The notes: a model not told the origin generated them from the sequence alone. Positions 1 to 17,819 are shown, counted from the stretch's first letter. The stretch: DNA of 64,000 nt from Sisyra terminalis (GCA_958496175.1 OY292275.1:24281001-24345000); one strand, 5' to 3'. Numbers and translations: made by a program.

Positions 1-3000
1 AAAAATGTAAACAACCTGAAATCTTCTGTCTTAATGCATTATCAATTTCAATTAGATTTGTTTTTCATAAAAATTTAAATTCTTAAAGAAAAGTAGAAAA
101 TAAAGTTGGTTTTATCATAAGGGCATCTAATAGTCAATATGTAAGATCGTCTTTAAATCTTTTAATTCATTAAGGGTTCTTCTTTCATATTGGTAAACAA
201 CCTTTATAATGTGTCCAAATCCAAACAAAGAAAAATTAAGTTTAAGAAAAAAAAATCACCGATTTGAATTCATCCGTAAGAACAATAAATTTTATTCAAG
301 ATTACGAAAATTTTGCGATAATATTTTTATCGGTGTCTTTCAGTAGTATGAAATATTGAATATTCGCGAGGAATTTATGCAATAAAAAGATAAATTGTTA
401 ATAATGATTTAAAAAAAGTTTTTGGTCACTTTTCTTCACATTAAGATTTTAGGCCCCTGGAATTAATTGCCTTCTAATTTATTCGCAAACGTAAAGGAAA
501 TGATCGCCGGCCAAGCACGACAGTTCAATTCTTCAAATTTTTTCATTAAGGTTGATAGTAAATATCCACCTAAACACCTACAGTCATGTACCAAACACAA
601 ATACCGGCAAAAACAGCATTTTTAAAATATTTCCGGCAGTACTCACCTGCCGTTTATATTAATTGTTAAATTAAACGCAATGGTTCAAAAGTCAAAAAAA
701 TGTCCTTGAAGAGTTATACTTTGAAAAAGAATATTATACATCAAAATTCGGGAAGAATTTTTTGGATCGAAAGTTAACTTTTGTTCAGAGTACTCCATTC
801 ATTGTCTTGATTGTCCCGATTACGATAAAGAAGTATTGTGGTTGTATGAAACAGTTCAAACAAATATAGATATTATAAATACATACATATATGCATTTTG
901 TAAAGCTTACTTTTTAAGATACAAAAAACAATTTATTTATAATGAAAATTGGCTTACAAATATAATGAACCAAAAAATCACTAAATATGTTATCAATATG
1001 AATGATATGAACATTTAATTTCTGCCTTACATACCAATTTTACTGGTATACATGGACCTTGTACTTGTACTGTATACTTACATACCTGGTGTATACAAAA
1101 GTATATTGAAATGTTTTTTATTACAAACATGATTTAATTATGTAATAAGCAATAAGAATATCTTTGGATGATGATATTCTAGGAATAAAATTTAGTGATC
1201 TGTATGTCTGTATCATATTATATCGTCGTATTTAAAACATAAGTATGCAACTATCTTAACGGTTATGTCAATATTGGGGTATTTCACATATTATATGAAT
1301 AGAAGTGGATTTTTAGATAAAATATTTGTTAGATAGAATGGATAGAATATTGTAGAAACAATAATATAGAAACAGATAAAATAGCGTAAAAATATGAATT
1401 AAAAGTCTAGTTTCGGATAAATAATGAACATTCAACATTAGAATGTTTTCTAAGAATCTCTTTCTTAGTACAAGTCCTAATAAATAAATAGAAATATAAA
1501 AATATATATACTCATTACATAGTACTTTAGTTCATAATCTCCATAATCCTTTGATGTTGTGACTCATCATATAACAGCTGCAGGCAAATCCAATACTTTT
1601 TGAAATGTATCGAAGTTCTAATTAATTTAATTTTTAATTAATCAAATATTCCAATCGCCGGGAAATGAAGAATAACGTTTTAGCGGTTTTAACGGATTTG
1701 CAGAACTTATAATTCCGAATGGCGAATTATTATTCCGAAAGGATATCTTTCAAAAAAACTAATAAGATAGAATATAATAAAATAGAAATATACACTAGAA
1801 TTTAAGTTTCGAGCTATTAGAATTAATTTTCTTAAAAAAATATTGACTCATGTCTCTTTAGAACCCCTCAAATCTGACAATGTTATATTTCCTACTCTAT
1901 TTTTTTATTTAATTCGCGATTATTTTGTTAATTCCATTAAAATATGGTACAATTTTCTCTTTCGTGGCTAAATTTTCATTATGAGCCGATTTATTTGCGA
2001 ATTAAATTAACAACAAAATAGAAAATACAACATTGTCAGATTTGACTGTACTAAAAAGGACTTGATCCAAAAAAATATACCTCTTCATAATAACTCATAT
2101 AATCTTTAATAATGGAGTAAATTGTAGATATTTTACATAAGATTTTATTGCTTTACAAATAATTTCAATCAAATAGTTAATCAAAATGATTGTTTATTTA
2201 AGTTTTTTTCAAACAGAGTTTAAACTGGCACGGCTCCAAAATTATGTAGAACAAAAATTCACATACAATTATTATAAGTTTGTAATTTATATTAACAACA
2301 AAACCTAAGTTACGTTATCTGTTAAGAAGGGATAATTTAAATTTAATGGTTTTAAATTGCCCCTAATGATCTTTTTGAACACATGTTAGAAACAATAGGT
2401 TGATTCATTCTAACTAGGTTGATAAAAAATAAGTGATAGAAAATAGTGATATTTAAAATACTGTATGTATATAGTAAATGTATATAAAATGAACATGTGA
2501 CAGAAAATAGAAAAGTAAGTTATCAGGTGACGCAATAAACACAGGTACTAACAATTTATTTAGTTTCTAACAAAAGTCTTTCATTAACTTCGATTAGCTT
2601 TGGAATTGAATTATTTGAAAATATTTTCTGTCATTTTTAGAAAAGGACGTGTACTGAAAATTCACTTAGTGAATTTTCAAGAAATAAAAAAGAAGCTAAT
2701 TGAATTTGTATTTTGCCGCTAATAATATCTCCTCCCAGCTCAACCTTCGACTCCTCCTGCAAAAAATAAATTGTCAACTCCTGATAGAGTAAAACAAAGA
2801 CAACATATACATATATCTCATTATAGTCTACGTTTATAAGTTGAATTTCCGCCATTTAGAAGTGGTAGGAGAAAGACGAGAAAGACAATTTGAAGTACAC
2901 AAAAAAAAATTGAAACCATTTGGAATTATTATAGGTGTTTTAAATGTAACTGATGTAACTATTTCAAATTGTCTTTTTAACAGGGTTGAATATATATTTG

Positions 3001-3408
3001 GCTCATCTGCTCTCATCCTTCAATTTGAAAATGAAAACACGCATAACGAGAAATCTCGCAAGGGTATATAAAACGCAATAAAAATTAAAAGTTTAATAAA
3101 ATCATTACATAACAAAAATAAAAAGCAAAATATTATTTTTAAAAAAATAATGACGCAACTGTATGTAATTTTGCTCGCATATGCGTGTAAATAGTAAATA
3201 TGATTTTGAATTTGAATTTAAGGTGACAGTTCTATTTTTATTTGTCGAAAGGATATCTACAAAAGACGGTTTCATCCCAAATTTGGAGTGCTTTTACTGG
3301 TTTTGACCTATTAATTGTAAAGCTTCTTTTAGTGAATCGAAAATAATCTCATTAATTTATATTATATAGGTTTTAGATATGTCAAAATAAGAAACATAAC
3401 CTCATAAA
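1..3408. other. Upstream intergenic region, no convincing gene
   Basis: AT-rich DNA upstream of paraplegin. The open frames here are short (60-76 codons), overlap on both strands around 2637-3071 and show no recognisable motif or splice continuity, so I call none of them. The only structure I can point to is a stem-loop at 1869-2044. The last 200-300 bases before 3409 should hold the paraplegin promoter and 5' UTR, but I see no core element that fixes a start site. Confidence 0.6.
1869..2044. repeat. Imperfect inverted repeat (stem-loop)
   Basis: The left arm begins CAAATCTGACAATGTT at 1869 and its reverse complement closes the right arm at about 2029-2044 (AACATTGTCAGATTTG). The arms are about 50 nt with small gaps and include a shared TTAATTCGC/GCGAATTAA block. 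Probably a small foldback transposon remnant; no target-site duplication was identified. Confidence 0.55.
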
Positions 3409-7952
<4,544 letters not shown>

Positions 7953-8063
7953 TGTAGTTTATTTATACGTTTTGTAAAAAGTAGTTCTTTCACATTTTAC
8001 ACTTTTTATTTGTAAAAATTGTAAAATGTTGTAAATTTTTGTTATATACTTAATTTATAGTAT

Positions 8064-8069
8064 AATAAA
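8064..8069 (+). terminator. Probable poly(A) signal of Spg7
   Basis: AATAAA lies 112 nt after the paraplegin stop codon, within an A/T-rich 3' UTR. It is followed by another AATAAA-like run a few bases on. Placement fits a short 3' UTR; AATAAA is common by chance in DNA this AT-rich. Confidence 0.5.
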
Positions 8070-9354
8070 AAATAAAATTTATCATCCGAATTTCTAAATA
8101 TTTTATTTTTAATTAAAAAAAATATCAAAAATATATAAAACAGTTTTCAGGACAGTTAACGTGAACAAATTTGAGTGAATTAAGGGGCAAAAGGAAATCT
8201 GGACAGGTCAGAAAGAATTGACAACGCTGCATCAATTTTCAGTGGATTGCCATATTTTCTTACCTATTAATGGTATTTTGTATCTATAACAAAATATTAA
8301 CATTATTTTGTACGAAGAAATTGAACTAAACAAAATATAACATATTTTTATACCAAATTATTTTGCATCAATATTATTTATACACCACAGACCATGTTAT
8401 CACCTACCGAATAATTTTTCATATATTCACTTCCGTTTTAATAATTATTTTTATATGATTGTAGAAACTTATTGTATCTATACTTTAGATTTAAGATTAA
8501 CTAGTTTAGATGATCGTTTACCCAAGTTTCTTGTAAAAAATTGTAACTTTGAAAAATTATCTATAAACATTTCAGTCATCCATGCTTCACACTTTTGAAA
8601 TATGATCAGAAAATTTATAAATCGTTAAAAAAGGATGTAGAAAGAAAAATATTTTGCATTTTAAATATATAATTTCTAAACATACCACGAATAGCGATTT
8701 ATCGGACACTGAACATTTGATGACACAGCTGAAGTACCGAATGTTAGATAAAATATGTGCGAGTACAATTTGGAGGTGTCAATTAGTTATCTGGTGAAAT
8801 ATGCTTAAAATATTTAGGGATGGAGTAAACTGCATATAGAACATCATTTTTTATTGAAAATGAGATCTTCACTACAAGTTGAGCTTGAAAGACGGTTCTA
8901 CTTTAATGCTACGTTTCTAGATTTCCTAGGACCAAAGATCTAGTAGGCCCGATAGTGATTTTCCTCCACTTCATAAGAAAAAAATAATTGAAAATGATAA
9001 AACTATTCTAATAGCAACAGTTTCTGGAACTATTTAAAAGAAGTCTCTATAGAATATAAAATGGAAAATTATAAGGATGCGGAGATTATGGTTAATGGAA
9101 TTATTTTTTTTATAAAATCTGTCCGCTTATATCGGAAAGCAGATCCTTATAAGTGTTATAAGTAGTGGACAACAAAAACAAAACATTATCCAAGCTTAGC
9201 TTAATTTTTCCAGTAGTGTATGAAATGAGAGGCTATTTTCAGAAGCAGATATATGATGAAAATCGCAATCGTTTGTTATTAACAAATGCGGAAAACTAGT
9301 TTAATCTCATTTAACACAACTTACCAAAAATACATTTTAAGTATTTTATTTTTA

Positions 9355-9430
9355 ATTGTTATTTACTGTCGCTTTATAACTATTAAGTCTTTAGCGATTC
9401 TAGAGTTAATAAAAAAACGTAAAACGAGAA
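9355..9430 (-). repeat. SINE-tail fragment (family of 56456-56632)
   Basis: Shares TGTTATTTACTGTCGCTTTA, then TCTTTAGCGATTCTAGAGTTAA, with the copies at 42058-42190 and 56456-56632. The tRNA-like head is not recognisable here, so this is a truncated copy. Confidence 0.5.
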
Positions 9431-10570
9431 ATATAGAAAATTGGCTCGATATGTAACACGTATCAGTTTTGGAGCATTCATCCAAATAAATGCATTTTTG
9501 AGTAAAACATGTTTTTTTCATGATCTGGTATTTGGTCGATAAGTATGTCACATACTGGACCGAATACCGAAAATTAAATGAGTAGCTGAATATTCGTGGC
9601 ATCTCTAATAATTTCGAACTATTCGTATAATTTAATGTGTACAAAATCGACTTTGATCCAACTTTATGGCTTTCGAATTAAAATTTTTAAAATTGAAATT
9701 ATTTCTTTGTATGTGGGAAATGTTTTTTTCTTATTTTTTCCACAAAAACATATAAACCATTTTGTAAGTAGAACAATGGTTTGTCAAGGTATTCAGTAAT
9801 TAGGGAAATCTGGAAAGTCAAGAAACTCATGAAGCCAAAAGAAAAGCCAGAGAGTTTACAATCTAGAAATTTTCAATTTCTTCACAATTCAATTAATACT
9901 ATTAAAAAATTACAACATCAATTCATTTTTTTCATAACAATGATCACCTCTCTAACTGAAAAGGTTTTCTTATTTATTTTAGTTCAGAAAAAAGAGAGTT
10001 TGAACTTGAAAATCAGAAAATTTGTGCTGAAAAAAATTAGTCGTACACAGTTGGGTTTAAATACTGTTCATCAAAATTGGATCAGGCGTTATTGAATTTA
10101 AAAAAGACATATAAATAGTATACATTAAGTATACAAAAATAGCAAATTTGAATAAGAGCACCTTAAAACGAGGTTTAGAGTGCTCATATTTTTTTTTTAA
10201 TGTAAAATCCTATAACTTTCCAAAATAACATTCTATTTTTTCAGGAAAGTCTCCTGTTATTATTATTTTTTATAAGAAAAAGCTATAAAAATCAAATGTG
10301 CAAAAATGTAACTTATCCAGAAGAAAAGAAGCAAACCTTTCATAGAATATATGACCTTGAGTATTTGTTCTTTCCAAAAAATGCAATAAAAAATAATAAG
10401 AATAGAAATTATGTCTCGACTTATCACATAAAAATATCGAGAAAAGGGAGAAGGATCTTTAATTTAAATGTGACTTTATAACAAAATGTATATTTTGTTT
10501 TTTCCATAAAAACGGTGAAAATATATTCATTCGGTTAATGCTCATTGTTAGTTAATTTGGTAATTTTAAT

Positions 10571-11325
10571 AGGGTTTTTGGACTAAAAAAAATAATCATT
10601 TTTTTTCTACTGATTTGTATTTGATTTTCGTACGACGTTTCGTCGCCTTTCGGACTTTATCAAGTATTCAATCATATATCATTAAAAGTCAATTTTATTA
10701 AAAATATAATTGAAATTATTGTCGAGACCAAAGGCGGATTTAAGGGTACCATTTAACCCCCACAGTATTTTTGTGTACTGTGGATATTCCATCACAGTAC
10801 ATACTTAGAAACAAATTAAATTATTAGAATTGTTAAAATATATGAATAAAATAACAGAAAGAACATTAGTGAAACTCTAGTCTATTTCTGGCTGGAATTA
10901 CGAATTTTTTTCGTGATCCCTTTCACGCTCTTGCAAATGAAAGATGATATTGTGCCTCCCCCTCAAATCCTATAATTAATCCCCAAATAATTAAAAAGGA
11001 ATCTCTCTCAATATCACAGTTAAATATCACTAATAATAAACATAAAATGTATTCTGGTAAATAGATAGTATTTTATTTAATTTTCAAATATTTTGCTGGT
11101 AAATTATTTGAAAATAAAATAATATATATACTAAATAATTTAACTATATTTTTAATAATATTGACTTTTAATGATATATGAGTAACTACTTGATAAAATT
11201 CCGAAAGGTGACGAAACCTCGTACGAAAAATCAAATATAAATCATTAAGAAAAAAATGTGGAAAATATTTTTCTTGGTTTTCCACCACTTTCCAAATTAA
11301 AAAAAATCGGACCCACTTAATTTTA
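10571..11325. mobile_element. Foldback element with hammerhead-like motif in both arms
   Basis: The left arm (about 10571-10720) and right arm (about 11130-11325) are inverted copies separated by ~400 nt. Both contain the same block. Read on the minus strand at 10630-10665 it is ACTTGATAAAGTCCGAAAGG followed by CGACGAAACGTCG; the plus-strand right arm at 11187-11225 reads ACTTGATAAAATTCCGAAAG followed by GTGACGAAACCTCG. A third, single-arm copy lies inside the hAT element at 57028-57600. No coding capacity. Confidence 0.7.
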
Positions 11326-11999
11326 GTTTTTCAGGGATTGTAGGCAATCTGGAATATGTATCTTCAAATTGAATTAAAAATCATTCTATTTTGACAGATT
11401 ATAGATATCAATATTTTAATTCCTATCGTTCCTGAATAGATTAGTACATTTAAAAGCTTGTATTTTTATTTTTAGGGGAATAAACAATTCAGAATTTAAA
11501 GTACATATTAAATAACGTACAATAACGTACATATAAATAACGTACATATTAAATTCACGAATTGTGAATTTTTGATTCACCTAATAAATACATAAACATA
11601 AATACATTAAAAATAAATTACTTATAAACAATCAATTCAATTTAAATAATATAACAATTAAAAAAAACATTTTTATTATTTAAAATACAATAGGTATATT
11701 AAAACAAAATGAATTTTTCAATGGTTATGAATGGTTACAATGTGGGTGGTCGAATTGGGTCACATAAAAAAATTAAGCCACATTCCACTCTATGAAACAT
11801 CCCTTTCTTATTCTCGGGAAAAAACAAAAGTTCTACCTGTAACTTGACCAATCATTAAATCACTCTCGAAACGAAATTTCAAATCACCCGCTTATCAGCA
11901 AGCTGAAGAAATAAAACAAGTTTTTCTTGTATCTTTGTTGCACAAACGTAGGAAACGAGACAGAGAACTTAAGTAGTATTGTTTGAAATATTTCTCGAA

Positions 12000-12127
12000 A
12001 CAAGTTTAAAGAAGTTGTATGAATAAAGTCAATACGACTTCAGTTAGTGGTAAAATTAAATTAAATTTTCAACAAGTTGCGAACGTTAAATTTGATTGAT
12101 TGTTTATTGATCTTACTTTTCGACGAG
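12000..12127 (+). other. Putative 5' non-coding exon of tsg
   Basis: A consensus donor (ACGAG|GTAAGTGC) follows 12127, and a pyrimidine-rich acceptor ending TTTAAG lies immediately before the ATG at 12528. This suggests a 400-nt intron in the 5' UTR with the start codon at the very beginning of the second exon. The 5' edge of this exon is not defined; 12000 is only nominal. Confidence 0.4.
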
Positions 12128-12527
12128 GTAAGTGCTATTTTATGTTTAGTTTTAAAGAAATAAACAATTTAGTTTGATTATTCAGGGGCAAAAATAGAAA
12201 ATACCCGCAGGGTGTTTAATTTATTAATTGATTCACTCTCTTAGCTCTGTTGTATGTTTCTCGCGCGTGTTCAACCAATATTCAAATAATATTCATCTTA
12301 GTTTATTCATTTTTATTCAAGGTTACATATCATTTTTAAAAATTTTCTTCATATTTGTTAATTTAAAAAAAAAACTGTCATTAACAATCTATAATACAGG
12401 TGTTGCGCTAAATTTATTGTTGAACTAAAATTAAAAAAATATATATTCTTTATTTACATCCAATATCTACGGTCGTGTAATTTTTTAAAACTATTTTGAC
12501 TCTAAAGAATATTTCTTATTGTTTAAG

Positions 12528-13253
12528 ATGAAGAATTGGCCATGGGTCATAGGTGCTGCATTAGCGATGGGAGTTGTTTTAATAATGGTGCCGGTGGAAA
12601 GTTGTAATGAAATCGTATGTGGAAGTATTGTCAGCAAATGTTTGATAACGGAATCTTGTAAATGCGATTTAAAAAATTTTACATGCTGTAAAGAATGTTC
12701 AATATGTCTCAGCGATTTGTATAGCCAATGCTGTTCATGTGTGGGTGAGAATAATTATTTTATAAGATGAATTTATTTCAATTATCCACATTAACACACG
12801 CGAGCTCGCTATTACAGTGGAATGTCTAATAATTGTATAATTCTTTTTGTTTTTGTAGAAATTTGCCCCCAACCAAACGACACGAACTTCCACAATTTGA
12901 GTTTAAACAGTCAAGTGGATGATTTGGACGATAGAAGTATTGAGGGATTATTCAATGCATTAACTGAAGAACCAGATCCAAGATGGATTATTTACACGTA
13001 TCCTAATGATTTTAGCTCCATATATTCAACATTTGAGCCGAAGCATGATCAATATTTACGTAAGATATATCTCACAACATAAATTGGCTATTTTCAGCCA
13101 AAACCATTTATGTGTAGTGCAAAAATACTCTTGCAAAATTGTTTGAAAGCTCAAAACATTCTTTTGAAAGGTCTCAAGACAAGTACTACAAAAATCTATG
13201 TTTTCGTCAAAATTTTCACTTTTTTCACAACGAATTACGTAAAAATAACCCGC

Positions 13254-13297
<44 letters not shown>

Positions 13298-13322
13298 CAG
13301 GTATTATATATATATATAATAC

Positions 13323-13357
<35 letters not shown>

Positions 13358-15971
13358 TTTTTCTATTATATAAAAAAACTTTTTGTCTAATATCTATTCT
13401 CCGAAATGTCCGATATTTGTTTTGATAGAAGTCGCGGGGTCACCAATAGCGGAGCAAGCAAAGGATACCATTGTCGCTATTATTTCTTGTAGCCACAGAA
13501 AAATGTTGATTATACTTACATGAAACAAACAATTTTGTGATGTCATATCTCTTAATCTTATCACATTGCAGGATTACTTTTTGATTAACCTTAATGGAAC
13601 TTAGGTAGTTAAAAATGATCATAAGTTTTACCTTTATCAGAATAGTGCATTTGTTAGAGTCCGTTTTCAATATATCGAAGACATTAAAATGATTTATAAT
13701 CTATCAGATTCAACTAAAAATAATTATTAGAAGATTGATTTTATAAATTGAAGCACAAAAATTTACTTACGCAAAATTTGACTTGAGCAATCTTTTAAAG
13801 GAGTTAGGGGTTGGGGAAAGAAGCGAGGCGGAGTATCTTACTAGTATATAAATATATTTATGTACATAAACTTACATACATTTATATAGTTATAACTTTT
13901 GTAAACTAGGGATATAAAAACATAGTAAAGAATCGATAAATTGGTTGTGTCCATACTTTACATAATATTATTTATTTTTTAGTAGGAAAGTGGACTTAAA
14001 GGATGTAAATTCATATACTAATTATTAATTCAACGATGTTTCGATCCTTTATTTGACCTTCATCAGGCTTCTAAAAAATCATATTAATACAAACACGTTT
14101 ATAGAACTTTTCAGGACATGCTTAATTGTTACATTGTTCGTTTACCTTAATATAAAGTACACAATATACATCTCAATAACAGCAACATTTTTTCTATATC
14201 ACACACATACATTAAAAAATTTTTACATTATTTTTTTTTAATCTATGTGTCATATAGAAAAATGTTGCTGTTATTGAGATGTATATTGTGCACTTTATAT
14301 TAAGGTAAATGAACAATGTAACAATTAAGAGTGTCCTGAAAGGTTCTATAAACATGTGTTTGTATTAATATGATTTTTTAGAAGCCTGATGAAGGTCAAA
14401 TAAAGGACCGAAACGTCGCTGAATTAATAATTAGTATATGAATTTACATCCTTTAAGTCCACCTTCCTACTAAAAAATTAATAATATAGTGAAGAATGTT
14501 TTTTCGTTCTTTATAACCAAGTAGTAATGTGATACATAAATAATCTATATAAATACCTTAACAAAACATCACATGATGTACAAACATTTTTTTTATTTAC
14601 TCAAATCTCTTAAAATTTAGAAATTGCATATTACTGTTTATTTTTATAAAAGCAACGTGTGTGCAGATCAAATGCGATAGAAGTGAAACCTTCAAAAATG
14701 TGAGCTTTAAGATAATGAGACGAATAAGAAAATTCAGGATAAGGATAGTTGTAGGGTTTATTTATGATAATATTGATACCAAGTTTAAAGCACAGAGGTA
14801 TAGTATAGACCATAGAGGGTTCATGTTAAAAGTTTTACCTCGAAATTGATTCCAAAAATCTTATCTATCCTCAACTGTCATTTATATATGGATATTTTTA
14901 TTTGAATAAACCGTGTATATGGCGTCAAATAGAAATATGAAAAACCTAGTGTGGCGTACGAAGCGCCGTCTATCTAGGCACAGTTTTTATGTTAACTAAA
15001 AATAACAGCTAGCAAATAAGTGGCGATGAGTGCCAACCTACACAAATAAGCGTTCAAATTTTACTTGCATTTACTTGCTTCTGTTTCCAACATCAGAGAA
15101 GAAAGACTTTCATAAATAAGTTTCTTTTCTAACACTTCCAACGTAGGTGTTGTCGCATTTTGCTTAATTTACTTCTTTGTGTTTACGTAGGCGGCGCTGG
15201 CAGTTACTTCTAGTGCGGCTTTTTGTTTACTGTACAGCATGTAAATTGCGCTGTCCACTATAAATATATCAGTGAAAACCATGTAAACACTATAATGATT
15301 TATACCCCTTTATCTCGTACGTAAAATCCTATAGATTTATGTGTATTCAATAATGTGATATCTGATTTATTAATGCTAGAAAATTTAATTCTTTACAATT
15401 ATATATGTAGGAGCAATTTTTCTTTTTAAGTTTTGCGAAAAAGTTGACCAAAATATAGATTATTTTAATTTTTAATTCAACAGAGGTGTCCTCCTCTCCG
15501 TAAAAAGTTATATATTTGGTAAATAAACAGTTTTAAATGAACTTATTATTGTATTACACGAAGGTGGTTTTCGCTTATTGTAATCTGGTCCTTTATTTTT
15601 AATTCACGAATGATTTAAAATTTTAGAATCAATCGATAGAAATTCAGCTACTGTTCCCAACTGTACTGTTGCATTTTTAGTACAGTGTATGAGTTGGAAT
15701 AAGTGCAAACAAAATTGCATTAGTATGGGAGCTTCTAGCGTCAGATGGTTCCATGATGGTTGTTGTGAATGTGTGGGAAGAACTTGTATTAACTATGGAA
15801 TTAAAGAGAGCAGGTAATTATTAACTAATACAAAGAAAACAAAAAGATAGTAATTAGTGATAATTTTTTAGATGCCCCAAATGCAATGAATTAGAAGAAC
15901 TAGACGATTTAAGTGAAGAAGCAGACTATGGAGATTTTGACTACAATTCTCAAAGTTTAAGTGATATGTAA
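12528..15971 (+). CDS. tsg: Twisted gastrulation, secreted BMP-binding protein
   Basis: Exons: 12528-12744, 12859-13059, 15627-15813, 15872-15971 code for 234 aa through in-frame GT-AG joins. Residues 1-25 form a signal peptide ending before the first Cys. The N-terminal Cys-rich domain shows the family pattern (CNEIVC..SKCL..CKC..CCKECSICL..CCSCVG). The middle has the conserved SIEGLFNALTEEPDPRW segment, and the C-terminal Cys-rich domain contains QNCISMGASSVRWFHDGCC and CVGRTCINYG. Known role: extracellular partner of Chordin/Sog that tunes Dpp/BMP gradients in dorsoventral patterning. An NxT glycosylation site (NDT) follows the first domain. The tail (EELDDLSEEADYGDFDY) is acidic and extends beyond the last CPKC. 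Whether it corresponds to Drosophila tsg, crossveinless or a single pre-duplication gene cannot be told here. Intron 2 (13060-15626) carries a TA microsatellite and a long foldback. The ATG is the first in frame after an acceptor-like TTTAAG. Confidence 0.93.
13254..13354. repeat. (TA)n microsatellite
   Basis: About 100 nt of nearly pure TA dinucleotide repeat, broken by short ATACAGG/ATACATAT interruptions, in tsg intron 2. It produces spurious open frames rich in Tyr and Ile on the plus strand. Confidence 0.9.
13965..14485. mobile_element. Long foldback element (near-perfect palindrome) in tsg intron
   Basis: Arms of about 230 nt are inverted copies with only scattered mismatches and a short (~50 nt) T-rich centre around 14205-14245. 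Outer ends read TAGTAGGAAAGTGGACTTAA on the left and the reverse complement of nearly the same at 14440-14475. Each arm contains CTGATGA...GAAAC: 14386-14392 and 14410-14414 on the plus strand, and 14060-14066 / 14038-14042 on the minus strand. Between them GGTC and GACC can pair. The same family recurs at 48965-49735. No coding capacity. Confidence 0.85.
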
Positions 15972-17819
15972 AAAGGAAATAGTCAAAATTGATTTATTCG
16001 CTTTTATTTATCTTTGTAAATAATTGACGATTATACAATTGTATATACTTGACAATCTAAATTTTTTGGAATTCAAAAAGTTTTAGATAAAAAATCTTAA
16101 ATATTGGAAGATTAAATTAAGTTATACTTTCATTAATATTTATCGTAATGAATTTTCATTGAAAATCATCAAGACTTGACAGAGTAAGAATCGATTCATT
16201 AAATTATAATCATTCATTGTATCGAAAAAGCAACTAATTCATTAAATTTAGATTACTTTGTCAAATCTTAAAAAAAGTTTGGTTTTGTACGAAAACTTAA
16301 ATGTATTTTGTAATTTTAAATTCAATGTTATCACAGAGTCTTGTCGTTAGAAATTGTTATGAAATCATTTCTGTATCAATCCATTCAAAGTTGCTATTAA
16401 ATAGAAAAGTAAGAATACTAAATTTTAATGTTTTCATGTATTTTTAATTAAGCCAGTAATAATTTATTATTGTAGAAAATCACAGAAAATTACAATTTAT
16501 AGATTATAAATCTACATGTATTTTTACATTTAAAAATGCAATAAAGTCCAACACAATATGATGCCTTCAAGTTTATAACTCATTATAAACAATTTTTTTT
16601 TCCAAAAATTGAAACAACGAATTCCCCATGTTTTTGAAACATTATTTTTTTTAAAAAAATACTAACGGACTAGTTACTTAAGTTGAAACTACTTACACTA
16701 GATACGATTATATCGATTAAGATATCTACTATTCTATCCACTTGGAATACATCGCTGATTAACAGGGACTAACGTGAACGTTTTACTTTTATCACTATAT
16801 TATATGAATTGTGTATATGGGGGGACATAAGGGACATAAAATTAAAAATTAATTAAGTTTACAACAAGATGACATGGTTTAAGCAAATTTGAAAGATTTT
16901 ACTTAATTTACCTTTTTTCAGTATATTGTATTTATCCATTGTTTTCAGTGAATTCAACTTTTGAAAAATAATAAAATTAACATTATTTTTTTCAGTTGTA
17001 TTCTTAGCAGAATAAAATAAAACGTCTCGTTTAATTCAGATTATTACCACCATGAGAGGTACTGTTCTCTTAAAAATCTCAATTAATCTAAAATTCAAGC
17101 AGATAGAAACACTACAAGTCAGGAAATTTATTAAAGTTACACTTTATTTTAAATTAACGAACACGTAAACTTTTTCATATTCTTTTCTTAATATAAAACC
17201 AGAGAAACATAATCAGGTAGATACTGTTCACTTATATTAATTAATTAATACCGTATTAATTCTACCGTAACATTTATATGAACTTCAAAAGTACAAAATT
17301 GTAGTTGAAAAACGATGGACATCTATTTTATTCTACGGTTATTATATTTACTTAGACACCTATTGCTCAGTAGTATAAAATTGCCTATAAACGTTAAGTG
17401 GTAATTCCGTAATGTCGCTATATAGAAATTACGATAAATATGATTGTTTTATTACTGTTCCCATAAATTACATTTTCTCCAAACCCGCTGGAGATTTATA
17501 CGTTTGGTATTACACTATACGTAACAATTATTTCGAATAATCGTTCAAATCGGTAAAGCTCGAAAATACGACATTAAGACTAGACATTCAATGCTACCAA
17601 GAAGTAAAAATTCTTATTCTAATTTCGTCATTATAATAAACGTCAATATAAAAACAATTATTAACAGTCTCAATTTTTGAATCACATTACATATGGTTCA
17701 AAATTTCTATTTTGATTTGAAATCATTTGATATTCAATAAATAAATTCGTTTTTTTTTTTTGGTAAAATTTAAAATTAAAACGACACATAAAACATATAT
17801 ATATGATTACGCATTATAC
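15972..17819. other. tsg 3' UTR and convergent intergenic region
   Basis: Lies between the stop codons of two convergent genes. Beyond the probable tsg 3' UTR it should hold the 3' UTR of the minus-strand gene ending at 17820. I see no gene, tRNA or clear transposon; it is AT-rich throughout. Confidence 0.5.
16540..16545 (+). terminator. Candidate poly(A) signal of tsg
   Basis: AATAAA about 570 nt after the stop codon, followed by a T-rich stretch within ~50 nt. This would give a 3' UTR of about 600 nt. Other AATAAA-like hexamers are near, so the exact site is uncertain. Confidence 0.4.

Larger units (their letters stand above)
7953..12527. other. Spg7-tsg intergenic region
   Basis: Holds the Spg7 3' UTR, a SINE-tail fragment (9355-9430), a foldback element (10571-11325) and a probable non-coding first exon of twisted gastrulation ending at 12127. 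The longest open frame (9781-10095, beginning TTG) is Lys/Ile/Phe-rich translated AT DNA without a motif and is not called a gene. Confidence 0.6.

Noticed and set aside
836..1018. 60-codon plus-strand open frame
   Set aside because: Low-complexity AT-rich translation, no motif or splice context; expected by chance in this base composition.
2637..3071. Overlapping open frames on both strands, one with a possible acceptor before GAGGAGTCG
   Set aside because: No second exon in phase, no family resemblance, and opposite-strand frames of equal length.
9781..10095. 104-codon plus-strand frame beginning TTG
   Set aside because: Composition is that of translated AT-rich DNA (Lys, Phe, Ile, Asn); no domain, no ATG near the start and no splice partner.
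13110..13390. Plus-strand frames rich in Tyr-Ile
   Set aside because: They are the translation of the TA microsatellite in the tsg intron.
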